64,000 bases of DNA from Dromiciops gliroides. Taxonomy: Eukaryota > Chordata > Mammalia > Microbiotheria > Microbiotheriidae. The notes beneath the pieces are model-generated. The model searched no databases. It saw only the letters and a list, made by a program, of their open reading frames with translations, and was not told the origin of the DNA. Shown here one piece after another: positions 21,441-32,678 of this stretch; the stretch's first letter is position 1; every line of letters begins with the position of its first letter. The position numbers and the translations under genes are program-made. The stretch covers positions 244,266,941 to 244,330,940 of the forward strand of contig NC_057862.1 in NCBI RefSeq assembly GCF_019393635.1, read 5' to 3'.

Positions 21441-21519
21441 GATATGCCAGATCTACTCCCCAGTGGTTCAACTCACTAGACCTGTACCTTTCTGGACCAA
21501 AATACCCTCTTATATGTAG

Positions 21520-21645
21520 AGAATGTCTTGTCCTATCAGAATGTAAGGTTTTTTGAGGGTAGAGATTGTCTTTCTTTCTACATTTTTGTCCCTGGTGTTT
21601 AGCACAATGCCTAGCACATTGTAAGAATTTAATAATGCTCTCTAT
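21520..21645 (+). mobile_element. L2 3' end (sense)
   Basis: TTTTTTGAGGGTAGAGATTGTC, GTGTTTAGCACAATGCCTAGC and TGTAAGAATTTAATAATGC are in sense L2 order. Confidence 0.7.
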
Positions 21646-21712
21646 CTCTTTCTCTCTCCCTTAATCTGTCTGTCTGTCTCTCCTCTGTCTGTCTGTCTGT
21701 CTGTCTGTCTCA
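21640..21712 (+). repeat. (TCTC)n/(TCTG)n simple repeat
   Basis: Interrupted TCTC and TCTG tetranucleotides directly after the L2 end. Confidence 0.95.
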
Positions 21713-21954
21713 TGTATGACATCTGGAGGTTCCAAGTGATTAGGTAATGGATTTTGGGGAACACATGATCCTAAAATGGGCATTTATTTTCATGTATTTA
21801 TCAGAAGTAGACAGAAGATGGTATTAGTTGATAGAATATTGGACTTAGAGTCCTCTGGAGTTGCTTAGGCCATGTAGAGCTCATACTTGCATACTTGTCA
21901 AGATGCCACAAGCAGAATATAAAACCAAGTTTCCTGACTCTAAGCCTAATTTTG

Positions 21955-22175
21955 TGATTAGAAGTTTTACAAAAACTTTTTTATGTTCTAATGAGACTTA
22001 AGTATTAGTCTCCCAAGTGATTGTAGCAGTGGTTACAAGTTAAATTAATGAATTCATTCTTTTAATGCACATTATAATTATTTTATGGTTAGCATTCCTT
22101 TTGTAAGTAGAAATAAATTACCTATCCCATACCCAATTCATCTTGTTCAATAAATGCCTTTGCTACTTTATCCAT
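21955..22175. repeat. Unclassified dispersed repeat, copy A
   Basis: It aligns by eye with 56290-56500: ATTAGAAGTTTTAC..., ATGTTCTAATGAGACTTAAG, AAGTTAAATTAATGAATTC and AAATTACCTATCCCATACCC against related strings in the same order. It has no coding potential. It could be an LTR or DNA-transposon end. Confidence 0.5.
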
Positions 22176-22179
22176 TGCA

Positions 22180-22840
22180 GATATCCTAGGCTTGTGAAGC
22201 ATGACTGACAGCGATTGCTAACAAGACATTAAGCATAAGAAAAGAGAGTTCTCTCATTAGAGGTTAGGCAGCCCAGGACTAGTTCACAAACCAGTGACTA
22301 TGGGTCAGGAAAGGGAGGGATAAGTTCCCTAATTAGCATGGTCTAAACTGAGTGGTCTTGTAATGTTAGACTATAACATAGACTACAATGGGGGGCATGT
22401 GACAAAATTAATAACCAAAGACCAACTAGTTGGATTGTGGCAGGATCTATTGCATTCTTAAATAGAAAAATAACACTTCTAAACATTGCATGTTGTTTTT
22501 CCACTAGTAAATTTGCCATGCTACATTACCTTAATTTATGTCTTTTAATGTATCATCCTACTGATGTACATGCTTTGTAATATTAATGGATTTGTTAATT
22601 TTGAAATTGCCTAATTAATCCTTTGCTTTCCCTATGAGTTGTGTAAATTGGTGGATTTGTATGGTAAATATCATAATAAAGAGAACACACCAAAAGACTG
22701 TAAGATGGTAACTTAATTCTTGAGCTCATTATAGTGAGGTTAAGTAAAGATATTTCTTCAGAGTTAACTCTATATTTCAAAGATATTTTTTCTTGTTCAT
22801 GCTTGACCTTCCCATTTATCTTGTGGCAAATGTTTTTCAA
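22180..22840. other. No recognised feature
   Basis: AT-rich. No supportable gene or repeat. Confidence 0.4.
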
Positions 22841-22845
22841 AGGTG

Positions 22846-23090
22846 TAATTGTTGTTCCGTTGTGTGCAACTCTTTGTGACCCTGTGGACCATAGCACACT
22901 AATATCATGCATGGTGTTTTCTTGGCAAAGACACTAAAGTGGTTCTATATTTTCTTCTCCAGTAGAGTAAGGCCAACAGAGATTAAGCGATCTGCCCAGG
23001 GTCACACAGCTGGTGTCTGAGCTCAGATTTGAATTTGAATTCAGGTCTTTCTGACTTCAGAAATGTAGCTCTATCAACTGAGTCATGTAT
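22846..23090 (-). mobile_element. SINE with Bov-B-type tail (Mar1-like), antisense
   Basis: AATTGTTGTTCCGTTGTGTG, CAACTCTTTGTGACCCTGTGG, TTTTCTTGGCAAAGACAC, then the shared core and a decayed head. It is old and diverged. Confidence 0.8.
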
Positions 23091-23184
23091 CAGATGTGAT
23101 GCTTGTACTAATAGTCCCTTATATCACAAGTGTGATACCTGTTCTTTATTTTGGTCACCTCTAGCTAGTGTGTGTTGCCTTCCT

Positions 23185-23495
23185 CATTAGAATATAAACT
23201 CCTTGAGGTTAGAGGTTGTCTTTACTTTTTGTTTTTGTTTTTTTTAGTGAGGCAATTGGGGTTAAGTGACTTGCCCAGGGTCACACAGCTAGTAAGTGTT
23301 AAGTGTCTGAGGCCAGATTTGAACTCAGGTCCTCCTGAATCTGGGGCCAGTACTCTATCCACTGCGTCACCTAGCTTCCCGGTTGTCTTTACTTTTAAAA
23401 ATGTATATCTCCATTGCTTAGCATAGTGTTTCGCACACAGAAAGCACTTAATAAATGCTTTTTCATTCATTCATTCATTCATTTGTTCATTCACT
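23185..23495 (+). mobile_element. L2 3' end, split by a SINE, with (CATT)n end
   Basis: ATATAAACTCCTTGAGGTTAG before and TGCTTAGCATAGTGTTTCGC plus AAAGCACTTAATAAATGC after the SINE form one sense L2 3' end. It finishes in a CATT run at 23464-23490. Confidence 0.75.
23230..23380 (-). mobile_element. Marsupial SINE nested in L2 end
   Basis: Antisense, GAGGCA-tail type. Perfect 16-bp target duplication GGTTGTCTTTACTTTT at 23214-23229 and 23381-23396. Confidence 0.95.
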
Positions 23496-23499
23496 CACA

Positions 23500-24243
23500 T
23501 CATATACAGTGTGGGAAGGTGGTAGCACTAAAATAGTTCTGATGGATTTGCTGTCTGGGTTTGAATTAATCTAGGGGATAAAATGGAATATTACTTACAA
23601 TACTAAAATACAAAACTGATGTCTACTACACTCAGAGCTCCCTTGGCATCTGTGGATTTTCCCATCTCAATTTACTTTCCATTGCATTTATGGATTCAGA
23701 GACTTAAAATTCCATGCTCATATAACTTATTGAATGTAGAATAAAATATAACGAAATAAAATGTAGAATAAAATAAAATGAAAGCAGAAACTAGATCAAA
23801 CACTCCTGTATTGTGTTATTTGCTTCTATCCATCTCCTAGTTCTCTTTCCCAGATCTTTTGGTACAGCTGGAGGGAATCCCAAATGCATACCCAGTAATA
23901 ATGGGAGTGACATTTAGTCCCAGTCTCGGGATCATGGGCAAAAAGAAGGAAGAATGAGGAATTGTGGAGTGGGAGGCCTTCTCCCATGCAGCTGGTTTTC
24001 CCTTAAAAGGTAATATTTAATTGGCCTAGAGGACTATGGCTTAGGAAGTTGACATAGCTTTCTGGTCACAAGTACAAAAAAGCCATGAGGACTTCTAGCT
24101 GCTTCCTGATGCTTGACCAGTAGACCACTCTAGGCAATAATAGAAGCAGGGGAGCTGGGCTTAGCCAAATCAATGTGGTGTCCTCACAGAGTATCTTTGT
24201 TGAATATCTTTCCTGTGCTATGGATAAATAAAACTCTTGTGAA
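23500..24243. other. No recognised feature
   Basis: Contains an A-rich AATAAAAT-type patch at 23740-23785; otherwise nothing supportable. Confidence 0.4.
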
Positions 24244-24257
24244 CTGTAAGATCTTAT

Positions 24258-24414
24258 TTAAAAAAAATTTTTTTTTTTAAGTGAGGCAATTGGGGTTAAG
24301 TGACTTGCCCAGGGTCACACAGCTAGTAAGTGTTGAGTGTCTGAGGCCGGATTTGAACTCAGGTACTCCTGATTCTAGGGCCAGTGCTCTATCCACTGCG
24401 CCACCTAGCTGCCC
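24258..24414 (-). mobile_element. Marsupial SINE, GAGGCA-tail type
   Basis: Antisense. Perfect 14-bp target duplication CTGTAAGATCTTAT at 24244-24257 and 24415-24428. Confidence 0.95.
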
Positions 24415-24428
24415 CTGTAAGATCTTAT

Positions 24429-25080
24429 ACAAATGTTTCTAAAAGTTCTAGTATCAAGCCTGAGGTACCAGACTGGCTTGGCCTACAACAGATGGTAAGA
24501 AACTTCCAAATCTTGACTCAGCCTCATATACTGATAGAGAAATCAGCTTCTCCAGTGGCTCATCAGCCCAACAAGATTCACAATAACTGGTAGCCACAGC
24601 AAATTGGACTTTCTTCCCCTAAGGCTACCTTGACTTCCTTGGGTCCCAATCTATGCTCCGATTTCATAACCTCTCCCAGCTATACTGGTTTCTGGCTGCC
24701 TCTCTCCTTTGTCACTGTGTCTTCAGAGTAGCCCTAGTTGTAGTATCTCTACCTCCTCTTCAGTCACTGGCTATTCTGCATTTCTCTTCTGGAAATCCAA
24801 AGAAGGGAAATAAAAAGAGGAAACTATAGCATAGAGACAACATCCCTTCATCCTATTATGTGATTTATCACAACCCTAGAGGAAAAGGAAAAGGTTTCCT
24901 TGTTGGGATGATCAGAAATTATTTTGTCAATCTTTCTGTGAATCACCAGCTCTGGCCCAGAGGAAAACAATTCAGAAATGTATATACACATGTGTATATG
25001 TATATGTACATATACATATATATTTCTCTTACTGACTATATTTTCTATTGTAAGAGTCTCTAGCAACTTACCAATAATTA
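24429..25080. other. No recognised feature; (TATG/TATA) patch at 24975-25025
   Basis: An alternating purine-pyrimidine TATACA/TATGTA patch is the only structure I see. Confidence 0.4.
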
Positions 25081-25084
25081 AACA

Positions 25085-25660
25085 ATTACAACATTTATTA
25101 GGCACTGTGTTAAGTGGGGGATACAAAAAAGAGGCAAAAGATAGTCCCTGCCCTTAGGGAGCTTACAGTATAACAGGGGAGATAATATAAAAAATATACA
25201 AAATGAACTATATACAGGATAAATAGGAAATAATTAAAAGATGGAAGGCACTGGAATTAAGAGGGATTGGGACAGGCTTGCTGTAAAAGATGGGATTTTA
25301 GTTAGGAGTTAAAGGAAGCTAGGGAGGTGAGTAGTCAGAATTGAGATGAGAATATTCCTGGTATGGGGAACAGCTAGAGAGAATGACCAGGCCAAGAGTC
25401 ATGAGACCAGTGTCACTATCAAAGAGTATGAGTTAGGGAGCTGGAAAGGTAGGCGGGGGCTGGGTTGTGAAGGGCTTTGAATGCCAAACAGAGCATTTTG
25501 TATTTATTCCTAGAGATAATAAAAAGTCACTGAAGTTTATTGGGATTATGTGCTTTGACCTGCATTTTAGAAAAAATCACTTTAGTGGCTAATTGAAAGA
25601 TGGATTGGAATAGGGAGAGGCTAGAGGCAGCAGACGCATTAGCAGGTTATCACAATAATG
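25085..25660 (-). mobile_element. L2 LINE, antisense, long copy (part 1)
   Basis: ATTTATTAGGCACTGTGTTAAG, TTAGGGAGCTTACAGTATAAC, GGATTGGGACAGGCTTGCTG, AAGGGCTTTGAATGCCAAAC and AAATCACTTTAGTGGC are in the order of an antisense L2. Its continuation is at 26265-26580 after two SINEs and a (CA)n run. It represents the 3' UTR and the end of the coding region. Confidence 0.75.
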
Positions 25661-25668
25661 AAAGCTTA

Positions 25669-25822
25669 GGGGCAGCTAGGTGGTGCAGTGGATAGAGCAC
25701 CGGCCCTGGAGTCAGGAGAACCTGAGTTCAAATCTGGCCTCGGACACTTAACACTTACTAGCTGTGTGACCCTGAGCAAATCACTTAACCCCAATTGCCT
25801 CACCAAAAAAATAAATAAATAA
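25669..25822 (+). mobile_element. Marsupial SINE nested in L2, sense
   Basis: GGGGCAGCTAGGTGGTGCAG to AATTGCCTCACC, then A-rich (AAAT)n. The short GAAAGC repeat on both sides is the only duplication that I can see. Confidence 0.92.
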
Positions 25823-25855
25823 GGAAAGCAAGCTTGGACCTATTTATACATGTGT

Positions 25856-25858
<3 letters not shown>

Positions 25859-25892
<34 letters not shown>
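25859..25892 (+). repeat. (CA)17 microsatellite
   Basis: Uninterrupted 34-bp run preceded by TGTGTG, so the region is partly self-complementary. Confidence 0.97.
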
Positions 25893-25895
<3 letters not shown>

Positions 25896-26017
25896 TCTAT
25901 AACCATGGGGGGGAAGGAAAGAAAAAAAGGAATTTACATGATAATTTTGTTGCATATTTGAAAGGAATAGCATGTTGTGCATAGTAGATTTACAGTTTCA
26001 TGTGTTATCATCTTTTT

Positions 26018-26164
26018 TTTTTTTTTTAGTGAGGCAATTGGGGTTAAGTGACTTGCCCAGAGTCACACAGCTAGCAAGTGTTAAGTGTCTGAGGTCGAAT
26101 TTGAACTCAGGTACTCCTGACTCCAGGGCCGGTGCTCTATCCACTGCACCACCTAGCTGCCCCT
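26018..26164 (-). mobile_element. Marsupial SINE, GAGGCA-tail type
   Basis: Antisense. Perfect target duplication TGTTATCATCTTTTT at 26003-26017 and 26165-26179. Confidence 0.95.
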
Positions 26165-26264
26165 TGTTATCATCTTTTTAAAAAATTGTACTTTGTTATG
26201 GAAATGCTTGTTTTATTACATAAGTTAAAACAAAATTTAATAATGATTAAAAAAACCAATTAAA

Positions 26265-26395
26265 TCTTGAGGTGATGAGGGCCTGTACTGGAGTGGTAGC
26301 AGCATCAGAAGAGAGAAGGGGACATATTGGAGAGATGTTACAAAGGGGAAATTAGCAAAGGTGAAATTGGCAACATTTTGGATATGGGGAGGAAC

Positions 26396-26489
<94 letters not shown>

Positions 26490-26580
26490 TCCAGGATGAT
26501 TCCTAGGTTTCAAGCCTGGATTGCCCTTCATAGTAATAGGGAAGGTGGGGTGGGGGATGATTTAGGGGAAAGATAATTAG
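26265..26580 (-). mobile_element. L2 LINE, antisense (part 2)
   Basis: GAGGTGATGAGGGCCTGTACTG, AGAGAGAAGGGGACATATTGG, TTTGGATATGGGGAGGAACG, then after the (GA)n run GATGATTCCTAGGTTTCAAG and AATAGGGAAGGTGGGG. This continues the element at 25085-25660. Confidence 0.7.
26406..26483 (+). repeat. (GA)39 microsatellite
   Basis: 78 bp of uninterrupted GA inside the antisense L2 copy, the longest perfect microsatellite in the window. Confidence 0.98.
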
Positions 26581-27341
26581 TTCTTTTTTGACATATTGAG
26601 TTTAAGCCAAATCCTATAAAAGCTTCTGTTGTGATTTTAGGACCTAAAGGGGGTGAAAAGAAGAATGCAGACCAGGAAGAGCCAACCTGAACACACCCAG
26701 GATTTCTAGGGGCCTGATAATTATAGGAAAGGCAGCACCAATTGGACCCAAGGGCACACCAGATGGAGGAAGGTCACTGTGATTGCATGCTGATGCTTAA
26801 AATGCTATCTTCAGGAACTGGTGGCTCTGGGAATTACATAACTGCTGCCAGCTGTTGTGTGGATTCAAACTAAATTTGGCTAATAAGAAAATGGTTTTAT
26901 GAATTAGGAAAGTTTTCACTTGCCTCCTATTTGTTCTGATGAGTTGCTGGAATTGTCTCAAAAATCTCTTGAGATTCATCCTGATTCAAGGTTTTTTGTT
27001 TTTCCTACAGAGATTTATCAGAAGAAGAGCAAGAGAATACCGATTATGTTTCCTACTGTATCACTTCTGTACACAGTGGTAACCCTTTATAACATTGTCT
27101 TCATATGGCTGGGGGAGAACATCACTACCTGTACTGTTCTATTCCAAATAGAGTCTAGGAAAGTCTGAGTCTAATGACAATTTTAACTTTTATTTTCATT
27201 CATTTTGTATTTCTTTGTTTTCCATTGAAGAAAGGGAATACTGTCACCAAGAGTGTGCTGGCAAACATTTAATAACCACTTCTCTGAGGAAAAAAAGTAC
27301 ACTTGACACACTTTTAAGTTTAATGTGCATTATCAACATTT
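26581..27341. other. No recognised feature
   Basis: The first 60 bp may still be L2 (TTGACATATTGAGTTTAAG). The rest shows nothing supportable. Confidence 0.4.
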
Positions 27342-27356
27342 TCTCCCATCTTTCTT

Positions 27357-27516
27357 TTTTTTTTATTTTTTAAATTTTTTTGCAGGGCAATGAGGGTTAA
27401 GTGACTTGCCCAGGGTCGCACAGCTAGTAAGTGTCAAGTGTCTGAGGCCGGATTTGAACTCAGGTACTCCTGAATCCAGGACTGGTGCTTTACCACTGCG
27501 CCATATAGCTGCCCCA
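27357..27516 (-). mobile_element. Marsupial SINE, GGGGCAA-tail type
   Basis: Antisense with several T-runs. Perfect 15-bp target duplication TCTCCCATCTTTCTT at 27342-27356 and 27517-27531. Confidence 0.95.
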
Positions 27517-27816
27517 TCTCCCATCTTTCTTAAGTTTGAGATTCCTTCCTTTGGATTAAGACTTCTCATTCATCGTTATAATACAAATATCTTGGAGTGT
27601 AACACAAGCTTTCTCAGTCATCTATGCTCTAATATGAATTAACTCATCTGAACTTTTTTCCCTGAGAACAACTTTTGATAGGTTGAAAAAGAAAGATGAA
27701 AATAAAGATAAAGGAGGGGTCATTCTATGAGGGGCTGAGGGGAGGACCATAGAAAGAGGAGGCCAAAGATGGAAGTGAGACAAGCCTATCATTCAGTTTT
27801 ACTTAGGTCTAGTCTT

Positions 27817-27963
27817 GTTTTGTTTTGTTGGGCAATGATGGTTAAGTGACTTGCTCAGGGTCACACAGCTAGTAAATGTCAAGTGTCTGAGATCAGATTT
27901 GAACTCAGGTCCTCCTGAATCCAGGGCCAGTGTTTTATCCACTGCACCACCTAGCTGCCCCTC
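27817..27963 (-). mobile_element. Marsupial SINE, antisense
   Basis: TTTTG-rich tail, GGGCAATGATGGTTAAG and full head. Target duplication TAGGTCTAGTCTT at 27804-27816 and 27964-27976. Confidence 0.95.
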
Positions 27964-28261
27964 TAGGTCTAGTCTTAATTATGGTTTTGTCTTTTTTCTT
28001 ATATTAATCTTAGATTATATCTTCTTATAGCAGAAAGAAATATGTTAGGAAGTAGTATACTAGAGAGGACTCTGTGCTAAGAATTAAGGGGTTCCCATCT
28101 TAATTCTAATCACTTAGCAGCTATTTGACCTCAACTTTCTCAGGTTCAGTTGTAAAATGAGGATTGCAATGATTGGAATTGAGTTCCTATCCTCTTCCCC
28201 TCTGCTTCTGACTCATTAAGTGCTTGCATCCCAAGGGAAGACTGAGTTTCTGTGAGGTGAT

Positions 28262-28376
28262 AATCAATCAATCAATCAAAAAACATTTGTGAAATGCCTA
28301 TTATGTGCCAGGCATCGTGCTAAGTATTACAAAGAAAGGAAAAGACAGTCCCTGTACTCAAGGGGTTCATAGTCTA
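28262..28376 (-). mobile_element. L2 LINE 3' end, antisense
   Basis: (AATC)n, AACATTTGTGAAATGCCTATT, ATGTGCCAGGCATCGTGC and AGACAGTCCCTGTACTCAAG. Confidence 0.8.
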
Positions 28377-28377
28377 G

Positions 28378-28615
28378 GGGCAGCTAGGTTGGCAGTGGAG
28401 AAAGAGTTAGACCTTGAGTCAAGAAGACCCGAGTTCAAATCTAGCCTCACTTAACCTAGCTTCCTAGCTAAGTGATTTTGGGCAAATCACTTAACCTTTC
28501 TCTGCCTTAGCTCCATCTTCTGTAAAATAAAGAACCCCCAACATTACTCTCTCAGGGTTGTTGTGAGGATAAAATGAAATCTTTGTATGTCACTTTGCAA
28601 ACCACCTAGGTCTCA
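28378..28615 (+). mobile_element. THER1-type CORE-SINE, sense
   Basis: GGGCAGCTAGGTTGGCAGTGG, GAGTTCAAATCTAGCCTC, TCTTCTGTAAAATAAAG, GGGTTGTTGTGAGGATAAAA and ACTTTGCAAACCACC. It directly follows the L2 end. Confidence 0.85.
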
Positions 28616-28619
28616 ATTA

Positions 28620-29360
28620 GTGTGAATGATGAATCCTTTAAAGTGATCCCATTATTTAAACTTGTACTTCATATTTCCATTGAACTGGAACCAGTTACCA
28701 TATTCTGCATAATTATAACTTCAAATAGTGAAAATTTGAATACATGTGACCACTTCAGGGGATTAGGTATTCATGCTATAGAAGAGCTCGCTATAACAAT
28801 AATGAATACATTATAAAAGGTCATGTTTCTATAGCTCTACATAATTGACAAAATGATTTCCTCATAACGTCATTATGGTAAACTGCTTGAATGTGTGGTC
28901 CTCAACTTTCTTGCAAATGCAGAACTTTTTACTTTAAACAAATATTTTAGTATTTTGAACTTCTGTGGTTTTGTCAGTGGAAGTATTTTGATAGTCTTTG
29001 AGAGTAGATCAAAAGTGTATCACCCTAAAAAAAAAGTGTATCACCCTGAAGTGAACTTGGTGAGAAGACTCATAATTTAGCTTGTCAGGTTTTCAGACAG
29101 CAAACACACTGTCCTTCACTGGGCCTTTCCAGCTTGTTAACACCTGTCTGAGTTTGTGTTTTTCTGGCATAGCATTCAAGAAGTCAAGGTCACCTCCACA
29201 TCATAATGAGGCAAGTTCTTCAAACAAAATTTTTGCAAAATGCTTTATGTAAAATTGTTTACAATGATTTCCTTAAATAAATGACATAAAGGTTATATAT
29301 ACATACATATACATGTATATATATATTATTTTAAATCTAGCAAAATTATATATTCATTGG
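28620..29360. other. No recognised feature
   Basis: Contains a short duplicated AAAAGTGTATCACCCT (29009 and 29032) and a TATATACA-rich patch at 29292-29330. Confidence 0.4.
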
Positions 29361-30560
29361 TAATGGGGTCAGTGAGGATCTTGTCATAGAAGGCGTTCAG
29401 AGGGCTCTGCCTGGTTCTAATCCATTGAATGCTAACCCAGTTCTGAGAGCATCAATGTGTGCCAGCACCAGGCATACCCCTCTGTTCATGCTCCCGTAAA
29501 TAATATAAATTTCCTTTACAAAGGGGTATTTCCTAAAAAGATATAGCAAGAATGGAAATACAGAAATGCCCCCCTGAACTTGGGCATACTCTCACCTCTA
29601 CCAGGTCAGTCTCTGGGGAGACTAAGTTCCAAGTTGTTGTTTTTTTTTTTTTTGGTGGGGCAATGGGGGTTAAATGACTTGCTCAGGGTCACATAGCTAG
29701 TAAGTGTCAAGTGTCTGAGGTCTCACTTGAACTCAGATCCTCCTGAATCCAGGGCCAATGCTTTATCCACTGCACCACCTAGCTGCCTCTAGGCTCTAAC
29801 TTAAAGTGAGTAGCTACAAGCATTCTTCCTATCACTTTCTGGGTATGCTACAGCCACTGGATGAATCATTCTCTTGTTTACATTATGTCTTGGTTGTTGG
29901 GTTGATACAATGGTGGGTTGGGTATAGCTGGTTGTTCTTCAGGTCTGTCTTCTGTTGCTGGACCTCTGGGGGCTCTTTTGATCTTTTGAGACCTCATAAG
30001 ACCTTGTACCAGAGGAAATAAAATATATGCTGGAGGTGGCCCCATCTCAGATACAGGCCTGTTTATGGAAAGCCATGTACTCACAGGCTTTCCAGGTGGA
30101 GAGTTGGGGTTGAAGGGTAAGGAAACCCCTGACTGGCCATGATAAGGAAACCAACCCCTGACTGGTTATGCAGAGCTCAGAAAATTCTCTTTGAACTCTG
30201 TCACCAGCATGAGGGAAACAAAGATTTGACTTCTTGGTACCTTTTGCATACACACTCAATTCTAGCTCAGCAGCCAATTGAAAGGCTTTCTGAGATCATA
30301 AGTAGACAGTAAACAATCACAGAATACCTGCACATGCTCCGAAGGGGAAGGAACAGCTCTCCATTCCACTCTCCCAGAAATAGGTTTCCCAAGCATCCAT
30401 ATGGGTAACCACCAGGTAAAGCAGACTCTAAAATGGTAAACCGGGCCCCTACAGTCATTGTACACCTCTAGAATTAGGTTCCCCAAGCATGTACCTAGAC
30501 AGAACACTCTACACATACATCCAAGACTAGGTCTTCATTGGCCAGTTCTCCTGTCACACA
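29360..30560 (-). other. Unassigned GC-richer segment with three staggered minus-strand frames
   Basis: The segment is GC-richer than its surroundings. On the minus strand, frames run 30516-30262, 30277-30047 and 30084-29878, each taking over as the last stops. They share no domain that I can name. Short direct repeats are present: AGAAATAGGTTTCCCAAGCAT-like at about 30375 and 30468, and CCCCTGACTGG at 30127 and 30155. It could be a decayed retroelement; this is inference only. The SINE at 29640-29789 interrupts it. Confidence 0.3.
29640..29789 (-). mobile_element. Marsupial SINE, GGGGCAA-tail type
   Basis: Antisense, T15 tail, GGTGGGGCAATGGGGGTTAA to CACCTAGCTGCC. No clear target duplication. 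Confidence 0.92.
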
Positions 30561-30734
30561 TCTTTGTGGCATGAAAGTGACCCTGGTTTCCTAAAGGTTT
30601 TGCTAGTGAAACATAAACGTTGATAGATCCTACAAAGCTGAAAAGGCTTGGAATACAGTCTTAACAACAGACTGTTATCAGAAGACTGGCCTAGCTAATT
30701 TCTGCAAGGCTTATTTTACCAGAAGGTTCATAGT

Positions 30735-30912
30735 GTGGTACAGAGGCCTGTGTGTTGGTTCTGGCATTAAGAGGATTTGGATTCAAATTCTGATACTAAT
30801 TACTTACATGATTGTGGTCAAGGCACTACATATGCCATGGCCCTCAGTTTCCTCATGTGGTAAAATGAGGGAGTTGAACTAGATAGGCATTTCCAGCTCT
30901 AAATCTATGGTC
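30735..30912 (+). mobile_element. MIR, sense
   Basis: GGTACAGAGGCCTGTGTGTTGG, TTTCCTCATGTGGTAAAATG and GAACTAGATAGGCATTTCCAG. Confidence 0.7.
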
Positions 30913-31019
30913 CTTTATTTTAGAAAGTTCGGCAGCAAGATTTAAAAAATGATGCTATAGGCTTGGTTCCACCTATTCAAACATGCCCAGGCCATGTGCT
31001 GATCCTTCCTTTTTTTGAA

Positions 31020-31215
31020 TAAGATGGAATGGCAAAGTAGAAAGATCTAAACAAGGTTAGAGTACCTCATTTCAAATTCTGGCTCTACTGTTTCTGCCTG
31101 TGCAATTCTTAGTGGTTATTTCAACTCTCTGGGAGTCGATTTATTTATATGCAAAATAAGTGGATTGTGTTAGAGAATCACTAAGGTCCTTCCATCTCTG
31201 AATTCTACGTTTCTA
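31020..31215 (+). mobile_element. MIR, sense
   Basis: AATGGCAAAGTAGAAAGATC, TTCAAATTCTGGCTCTACTG, CAAAATAAGTGGATTGTG and AAGGTCCTTCCATCTCTG. Confidence 0.65.
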
Positions 31216-31317
31216 TACCCTCCCTTTTAGTTCACATTGATTTAGAGCTTTAAAGTTTGCAGTAGAGGACTTTGTCATCTGTCGGTCCATAAAAGCTAAA
31301 TGAGCTCTGAATTATAG

Positions 31318-31449
31318 TTTTTTTTTTCTTTCGGGACAATGAGGGTTAAGTGACTTGCCCAGGGTCACACAGTTAGTAAATATCGAATGTCTTAGGCTGG
31401 ATTTGAACTCAGATCCTCCTGAATCCAGGGCAGGTGCTTTATCCACTGT
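31318..31449 (-). mobile_element. Marsupial SINE, head truncated
   Basis: Antisense copy with T-run and core, but it stops after TTTATCCACTG; the last part of the tRNA-like head is missing. Confidence 0.9.
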
Positions 31450-32503
31450 TTGGCAAGTGCTAAATTTTCACAGCCTCCTGTAATTTGTTGTATAATTTCT
31501 GTGGTTTTCTATATTAATCATTAAGGAGGGGACCTTTATGGATAGCCCTTCTGTAATTTCTGGTGGCAATGTCCCAATCCTGAATTGCCAACATAAACCT
31601 CTCCATGTATTTCCATATGACTCAGCCATGTGGATTTATATATGGATATAGAAATATACACATATGTATATATATATGGATATTGATATACATATATATT
31701 ATATGTAATCTTCAATGATTTTTTGCTGACATATCATGTGGACATTGTCCACGAAGGGTAATTCCATATTTGAACTTGAGTTATTTCATAGCTTTTCATA
31801 TTTCATACTTCATCCTGGCATAAGAGACATTTGGTCATATTTCACATGAATTGTTTGGAATATTTGTCAGAAGCCTTAATAATTGCTTGGTAAAGTGATG
31901 TCTGCTTCTTCTAAAAGTATTTCTGTAAGTTTTTTGACCTTTTTAATCTCTGTCCCTCCCTTTGGCACGAACACATTCATCTTTCTATAGTTGTCTCAGG
32001 GCAACGAGCTCTATATTCTGTTAATATTGGACAGGTTTCTCTCCGAGTGCTATCTAAATATGTAATAGTAAAATTGATAGTCCTGAAGCTTATAATTATT
32101 GTCATTATCATGTGTTATTTAATAGGCATTTAAGGCAGAGGAGATGCTGGAGGCCACATGTTGAAGGTGTAGACCCTTCCATCTAAAAAGAAAAAAAAAA
32201 GAGTAGTTAGGTCAAGTATCCAGTGGGCAATGTTTCTAGCTGTCATTTACAGGAAGGAATTTTTCATTCACACCCTAGACCATGCAATACTTGTTTCAGG
32301 TGGGTACTTTTCACTTTCTCTTCTTGGAAGTTTTGGCCTGAGCTTTCTGCATGATAACACAATATAATTTTTCTTTTGGATTTTAATTCAACAACAAGAA
32401 GAACAACAACAAATGCCAGAAGGACTCGCTTGCAATGCCTTGCTGATTCCTGCAGTGGCTCTACAGTTGCAAAGAAATAGCAGGCACCATTTGAAGGTTA
32501 AAG
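31450..32503. other. No recognised feature; (TATA/TATG)n patch at 31636-31702
   Basis: AT-rich. The dinucleotide patch is the only structure I can name. Confidence 0.4.
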
Positions 32504-32516
32504 GTTGGTCTTTAGG

Positions 32517-32665
32517 GGGCAGCTAGGTGGAGCAGTGGATAGAGCACTGGCCCTGGAGTCAGGAGTACCTGAGTTCAAATCTGGCCTCAGACACTTAACA
32601 CTTAATAGCTGTGTGACCCTGGGCAAGTCACTTAACCCCAATTGCCTCACTTAAAAAAAAAAAAA
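32517..32665 (+). mobile_element. Marsupial SINE, sense, CCTCAC-tail type
   Basis: GGGCAGCTAGGTGGAGCAGT to ATTGCCTCACTT, then A13. Target duplication GTTGGTCTTTAGG at 32504-32516 and 32666-32678. Confidence 0.96.
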
Positions 32666-32678
32666 GTTGGTCTTTAGG

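Noticed and set aside
25851..25900. CRISPR-like or tandem-spacer array
   Set aside because: Only simple CA repeats are present; there are no spacers, and the genome is mammalian.
26361..26576. Frame with a long Arg-Glu repeat
   Set aside because: It is a translation of the (GA)39 microsatellite.
32517..32590. tRNA gene candidates in the SINE heads, with GGATAGAGCAC and GAGTTCAAATC
   Set aside because: The heads are tRNA-derived promoters of SINEs. They lack a complete acceptor stem and are present dozens of times with SINE bodies attached.
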